From the NCBI GenBank assembly GCA_023375675.1, contig JALQBC010000015.1, forward strand, positions 761,821-825,820: DNA of 64,000 bases, read 5' to 3'. The first letter of the stretch is position 1. The number at the start of each line of letters is the position of its first letter. Under the pieces are notes generated by a model that was given only the letters and a program-made list of their open reading frames with translations, was not told the origin of the DNA and did not search any database. A program made the translations under genes and the position numbers. Origin of the DNA: Cytospora piceicola (taxonomy: Eukaryota; Ascomycota; Sordariomycetes; Diaporthales; Cytosporaceae). Shown one piece after another: positions 58,428 to 64,000 of this stretch.

Positions 58428-60806
58428 ATGGCCTACGCCCATGTTGGTCCTGCGCAAAGGCGCCAAGGCGTCTACACCAACTCGCCCTGGTCGGCCGCTG
58501 ACCTTCCCCTTGTGAACTCCAAATACGATTACAAGGTCAATGACGTCCTTGTTGGGGCCACGCTCACCGAGACGTATCATGCTAGAACCAAGGTTGCAAA
58601 AGATCTTTCGTACATCTTCGAGATCCCTACGGAAGCTTCGGTCACCGGGTTCTCTGCCAAAGTGGGAGGAAGTCATACATCTGTCGAGGGTAAGGTGCAT
58701 GAGAAGGGAGCAGCCGACAAACTCTACAAGGCGGATGTAAAGGCGGACATCCAGGTGTGGGAGCTCGATAAGCTCAATGAAGATGGTAACGTGCATTCTG
58801 TTCCTGTTCCTCCCAGGCCTCAAGCTGTCACAATGCAACAGTCAATGATCAGAAGCTCTGACAATTTGCAACAATCCTCGCAGTGTTCCATATCAGTCTG
58901 GGCAAGGTCTCACCCAACACTACTGTCGAGATCAGGTAAAACGCACAATTGATTACGTTTCAATTTCGAGCGCTCAGGTGCTGACCATCTCATGTTCTTC
59001 ATCAGTGTCCACTATGCCTATATCATCTCGAGCGATATCACGCCGGAGTCGATCCGTATTACAATCCCATGCGGCCTTGAAGCCCGCCCTGGGAGTCATG
59101 GTGCCTCACCTTCTTTGAAAGTCCCAACGGCTCCTGCCGGACCGTACGCTGTTGCGATTACTGTCGGGTTCCATGGCCTTGATAACGCCGACGTCAACGC
59201 CGTCACATGCACCTCGGGACACGCTATAGAACAACGGTTGGGGTTTTCCGATGACTCTTACAAACGCTTGAAGACTCAGACAGAAGTAAAGAAGAACAGG
59301 GACGATTCGAAGGCCTACGTTACCTATAGCAGCAAGGCATTCTTGATCAAGAGCTTTGTCCTTGTATTCCATGTCAGCCACATCGACCAACCCCATTGCC
59401 TTGTCGAGAAGCTTCACTCGGTAGCTCAAGGTCAGAAACAGACTCAGGCCTGTGTACTCACCTTGGACTCTAATATAGAACTGGCGCAAGACACTCACGG
59501 TATGCGGTAACCCCAAACCTGTACTTACTTAGGATGTACACTTCCCTTCCAGTTGTAGTCGCAGAGCTAATTTGAGTAAACCACAGAATATATTTTCCTT
59601 GTCGATAGGAGCGGCAGCATGACAAGCGGATCTCGAACTCAAGTTGCAAATGATGTCGTCATGCACATGCTACGAAATATTCCAAACCAAGCAAGTTCAT
59701 TGTTCGATATATATGACTTCACCACCACATCGAAGTCCATCCTTTCCCAGAAGGGAAGTCTTCCCCACGACAAGCACAATGTCGCTGAGGCCGAGAGGAA
59801 ACTCAGTGCGCCTGCCGCTCATGGGGCAAACAACATCGACGCGGCGCTGAAGAACGTCTTGAAACGCCGTAACCATTCCACCCCTCATTGCTCCATCATT
59901 GTCGTCTCTGATGGAAACGACTGGAGAATCCACGAGGCTATGAAGACTGTTCAGCAGGCAACATCAGATGCTGCCAAGCAGTCCAAACTTCTACGAGTCT
60001 TCGTCATGGGCGTGGGAAATCGCATCTCGAGAGGCATGTGCGAAGGGCTGGCGCGGGTTGGATCCGGGGCCACTGCTTATGTGGGCGAGGAGCTCGTCCA
60101 TGATCGGGACCAATTGGAAAGGAAGGCGGAGACCCTCATCAACACCATCAGTCTTGCCCCGATACGGGTTACTAAAGTCGACTGGGGCATAGCCCCTAAC
60201 AGCCACACATCTGCCGCGCACCACGTCGCAGACGGCGAGAACCACAGTTCACGCCCTGAACCAGATTCGAGCAAGCTCGGCCCGCTTGATAAAGGCCAGA
60301 ACCTCCCCCCGCCACAGGCTATCCAGCAAGTCCCTGAGCTTGGAACGCTGTTCTGGGGCATCAGGAGCACCTGGTACGCCATCATCGACGGAACAATCGA
60401 CAAACCATACGCGAGAGTCACATATGAGATAGCCGGAAAGACCAACAGCACCCATCACATTGACTTCAAGTACGGGAAGCCGAGAAAGGGCAGACTTGTT
60501 CACAGCATTGCTGCCAGGGCCATGATCCAGACGTTCGAGGACGAGATGGACCATCTTACCGGCAACGCAAAGTACACGAAAGAAGCCGAGGTTATCAGGC
60601 TCGGGACAACCTACGGCCTGGCGAGCACACAGACATCCTTCGTCGCTGCCGCGGGAGGCCATGAACTCCATGGCACGAAAGCCTACGGCCCCACGCCTCC
60701 CAGCGGTAACACTTCCCACCTGGGCCAACCTCACAGCAAGAATAATGTTCCCTCGTCGCAGTATAGGTCCGTGAAGACGAAGCCCATCAAAAACGCGGCC
60801 TATTAA
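58428..60806 (+). CDS. VIT domain and von Willebrand factor A domain protein, 707 aa
   Basis: Exons 58428-58785, 58884-58935, 59006-59499 and 59587-60806 join in frame. Residues about 30-170 form a VIT domain (VNDVLVGATLTETYHARTKV, FEIPTEASVTGFSAKVGG, EKGAADKLYKADVKAD, then VFHISLGKVSPNTTVEI and YIISSDITPESIRITIPCG). The vWA domain begins at EYIFLVDRSGSM, with the metal-site DxSGS at residues 308-312; SIIVVSDGND and a GANNIDAAL helix follow. The N-terminus MAYAHVGPAQRRQGVYTNSP has no signal peptide, so the protein is intracellular. Such VIT-vWA proteins occur in many filamentous fungi with no firm function. It is shorter than many of them, and its last 60 residues are low complexity. Confidence 0.83.
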
Positions 60807-63800
60807 GGCCGAATATGCAGAGGTCTTAACAGGGTGGTGTCTTTCCATACCGTCCCTAACGATTTCGCTCTGAAGTCTTCTTCTAGCGATAAAGGAGGTG
60901 ATGTCTGTACGAAACGGCGACGGTGTAGTTGAGGCCCCGGAGCCGGAATAGTATTAAGCGTATTATTATGTTCTATCACTCGACCTAGCTAGGAGATATT
61001 TTTTGTGCTTAACTGTGCTTAACTAGTTTTATTTCGGTTTGCATTCTGCTAGATCTTAAGAAATAATGCCTTCTATCACAATACATTAAAGTAATAAAGG
61101 TAATGTTAATAACCTTAAAGGTAATATAAATACAATCGATCGTATAGTTTATTAGCTTAAGTTATATATATTTATTCTTTAAGTTTAAAGCTATTTATAG
61201 GCTTAATATAGAAACCTATCTATAAGCTAAGCGGCTTAATAGTTCTGCCGCCTTATTAAAGCAGTAGGCCTAACCGCCTACTTAATTAAGTAACGTTTTA
61301 TACTAATAGCTTTTCTGTTTTATAATAGCTTTATACTATCGATCTACTTATATTACTTATAGCCTTATACGTATAGGCTTTTTTTAATCGTTTATAATAC
61401 TTTTATAAATCGATGTCTTTTTAATTATCGCCTTTACTTAGTCTGCTATTAAACTAACTATAAGGTATAATACTTATAATATTATAAGCCGATACCTTTA
61501 GCCTATTATACTATTTATATTATCGATTAAGCTTAGTTTATATATTTTTTTACTTTAATTATTAACTTATTTAAATTAATTAAGCGTATTAAAGCCTTAT
61601 TTAATAATACCTTTATTATTATATCGGCTAAATTATTATTATTATTAATTTATTATATTTTATAAATTTTTTATCTTTTATATAATTAATATAATAATAT
61701 AATATTAATTATTAGTTATTTTTCTTTTATTATACTTAGCTTAACTAAGTATTTATATAATAAGTATAAGTTTATATAAATTATAAAAAGGATTATTAAA
61801 AGGTTTAGTTAATTAATAATTATCTTTAAAGTAAATAAAATTATAACGTTAAAATTAAAGCTATTAGTTATATTATAAATCTTTAATATTAAAACGTTTT
61901 ATATAATATACTTATATTTTATAAAAGATTAATATAAAATATTACTTTATATTTTATATTATATATTATTATCGTTTTTTTCTTTATTAATAAGAATAAT
62001 TATAAAGCTAATTTAAAAATTAAAATCTCGGTTATTTATAAAATTATTATTAATTAAAACAGTTAGTTTAGCTTTTATTAAATTTAAAATAATATATTAT
62101 AAACCTTTTTTAATAATTTTTATTTACTATTTAAAGTATTAATTTAATAGCTTATAGTCTTTTATATTTAAGTTTTAAATTTAAGCTATAATAAAGAAAT
62201 TAAAAACAGCTTTTAGTTAATAAATTAATATTAAATATACTTTATAAGTTTATATTTAAAATACTTTTAAATATAATTAAACGCTTTTAAGTTAACCTTT
62301 TTAATTTTAACGCTTTATTTCTTTTATTTAACTTTAATAAATTTATTATTATATATTATTATTTTAATATTTTTAAAATCGAACAGAGTATTTAATAAAA
62401 GTTTTATTTTAAGCTTATATTTAATTTTTGCTTTTTAAATCTTTAATAGTTATTATTAACTAGAATAAGGTTTTATTTTAGTTTTTTCTTATAAGTAGGG
62501 CCGGAGGCCGGGCGCTAATTAGCTAGTTTAAAGGCTTAGTTTTAAAACTAGCCTTTTACGTTAAGTTTAGCTCCGAATTTAATAATTTAACCTAAATCGG
62601 AATCCTTATAATATAAGCTATAAAACACTATTTTTATTTATTTTTTATTTTATTAAAAGGGGTAGATATTCGAGACTTTAAGGTAAACCTTACAGATTTA
62701 CCTTTTACTACCTTCTGTTATAGCCTTAACCTTAGCTTTTTTTATAGCCTTACTTTTTATTAATATAGTTTAATATATTATTATAATAACTATAATTAAT
62801 AAAAGTATATTACTATATTAACCGCTATTATAAAAAGCTTATTACTAATATAGCTATAGTATATTTACTATAGAATTAATAATTTAAAGTTTAATTCTTA
62901 ATTTAGTTAAATAAATAAACTATATTTTAATAATATAAATTTAACGCTTTAAAAGAGTATTTTTAATATTTTTATATTTAATTTAATAAAATAGATATTA
63001 AGCTTATTATATTAATAGTTTTATTATAACTATTATATCTACTATTCTTAATATAATAAAACGATTTAAATATTTATAAAAAGTTAAAAATAAAATAAAG
63101 AAAACTTTATTAGTAGTTTTTTAATATTTAACTTAATATAATAAATTTTAATATTATTATAGTAAATATTTTATTATAGCTATTATATTTATTATTCTTA
63201 ATATAATAAAACGATTTAAGTATTTATAAAAAGCTTAAAATTAAATAAATAAAACCTTATTAATAGTTTTTTAATATTTAACTTAATATAATAAATATTA
63301 TTATTATTATAGTAAATATTTTATTATAACTATTATACTTACTATTTTTAATATAATAAAATAATTTAAATATTTATAAAAAGCTAAAATTAAAAAGAAT
63401 AAAACTATAGTATTAACTATATAATATTTAAATATATTATATTAAGTAAATAAGTAAGTAAATAAGTAAATATATATATAAATAATATATTATATAAATA
63501 ATTTAATAAGTAAATAAATAAGTAAATAAGTAAGTAAGTAAGTAATTAAGTAAATAAGTTAATTTTTAATATATTAAATAAATATATAAGTATATATTTT
63601 AAATATATATATATATAATAAAAGTAAAAAGAAAAGAAAAAGAAATTTTAATTAATTTAATTACGATTTTATTTAATTAAATTACAGATTATTTAAATTT
63701 ATAAATTATTTAAATTTACAATTTTATTTTATTTACTTTTATTATAAAAAGCACTATTATTACTAGTAGGAAAGGGTTAGGATTAGAGAAATTTTAGTTA

Positions 63801-64000
63801 AATTTATCTAGGTAATATGTTTAACCGAGATTTAAAAGGCCTATTTAGGCTATAGTGAAAATAATAGTAATATAGGCTAGAACTTTAGCTATTATATAAG
63901 CCTAATTACAGCGAATTATAATAAGCCTAAAGCGAGTAATTAACATTATAACGAAAGATTTAAAGGTAAATATATTTCATACCTAGATTTATTATATAAA
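60807..64000. other. RIP-decayed AT-rich block, unidentified, running off the window
   Basis: From about 61040 composition becomes strongly AT-rich with stops in all frames. A few GC islands remain (GGGCCGGAGGCCGGGCGC near 62500; AAGGGGTAGATATTCGAGAC near 62655). GTAA-type repeats appear at 63440-63560. I could not recognise transposon domains; a decayed retroelement is the default explanation. Confidence 0.5.
62960..63425. repeat. 150-bp tandem repeat, about three copies
   Basis: TATAATAAAACGATTTAA-type landmarks recur at 63051, 63201 and 63351, exactly 150 bp apart, each followed by TATTTATAAAAAG and a stretch that includes TTTTTTAATATTTAACTTAA. The copies differ by scattered transitions. 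Confidence 0.75.

Overview
The window looks like chromosomal DNA of a filamentous ascomycete (Pezizomycotina, probably Sordariomycetes). Its genes carry short introns of about 50-135 nt with GTRAGT-like donors and CTGAC-like branch sites, several products are typical of these fungi, and gene-rich DNA of normal composition alternates sharply with AT-rich blocks. In those blocks reading frames are full of stops and sequence differences between repeat copies are transitions, the signature of repeat-induced point mutation (RIP).

Layout. 1-15 kb: two small hypothetical ORFs, a seven-exon RecQ DNA helicase (6762-9428), a secreted cysteine-rich protein interrupted by one in-frame TAG (11786-13098), and a CCC1/VIT1-type vacuolar metal transporter. 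15.3-17.8 kb: a RIP-decayed pogo/Fot1-type DNA transposon with perfect 33-bp terminal inverted repeats and a TA duplication. 18.4-29.3 kb: an arsenite methyltransferase pseudogene cut in two by a Ty1/copia retrotransposon (18694-28678, ATGTC duplication), which itself contains a 3.4-kb element of an unclassified repeat family. 29.9-48.3 kb: a conserved orphan gene, a divergent choline oxidase / betaine aldehyde dehydrogenase pair (choline to glycine betaine), a short-chain dehydrogenase, an M3 oligopeptidase, and an arsenic module made of an ACR3 arsenite efflux pump convergent with a bZIP regulator containing exactly three cysteines. 48.3-54.2 kb: nested and inverted copies of the same unclassified repeat family, mutated to almost pure A/T toward the right. 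54.3-60.8 kb: a CFEM-like secreted protein whose 3' end is damaged, a membrane-anchored BIM1-like copper-family protein, and a VIT/vWA protein. 60.9-64 kb: another RIP-decayed block with a 150-bp tandem repeat.

How the parts connect. The window shows two routes of arsenite handling: efflux (ACR3, intact) and methylation (arsM-like, destroyed). The presumed regulator of the efflux gene begins only about 28 bp from the edge of a RIP-decayed repeat block. The most unusual structure is the unclassified repeat: short inverted ends CCTTCCGTTAGGAAGG, a duplicated 219-bp module, kilobases of degenerate (GTAA)n, and a large imperfect hairpin with a perfect 16-bp inner stem. Between two copies of that hairpin one base pair changes on both arms, and the loop lies in the opposite orientation relative to the flanks. 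All function calls are by reading the translations; no database search was possible.
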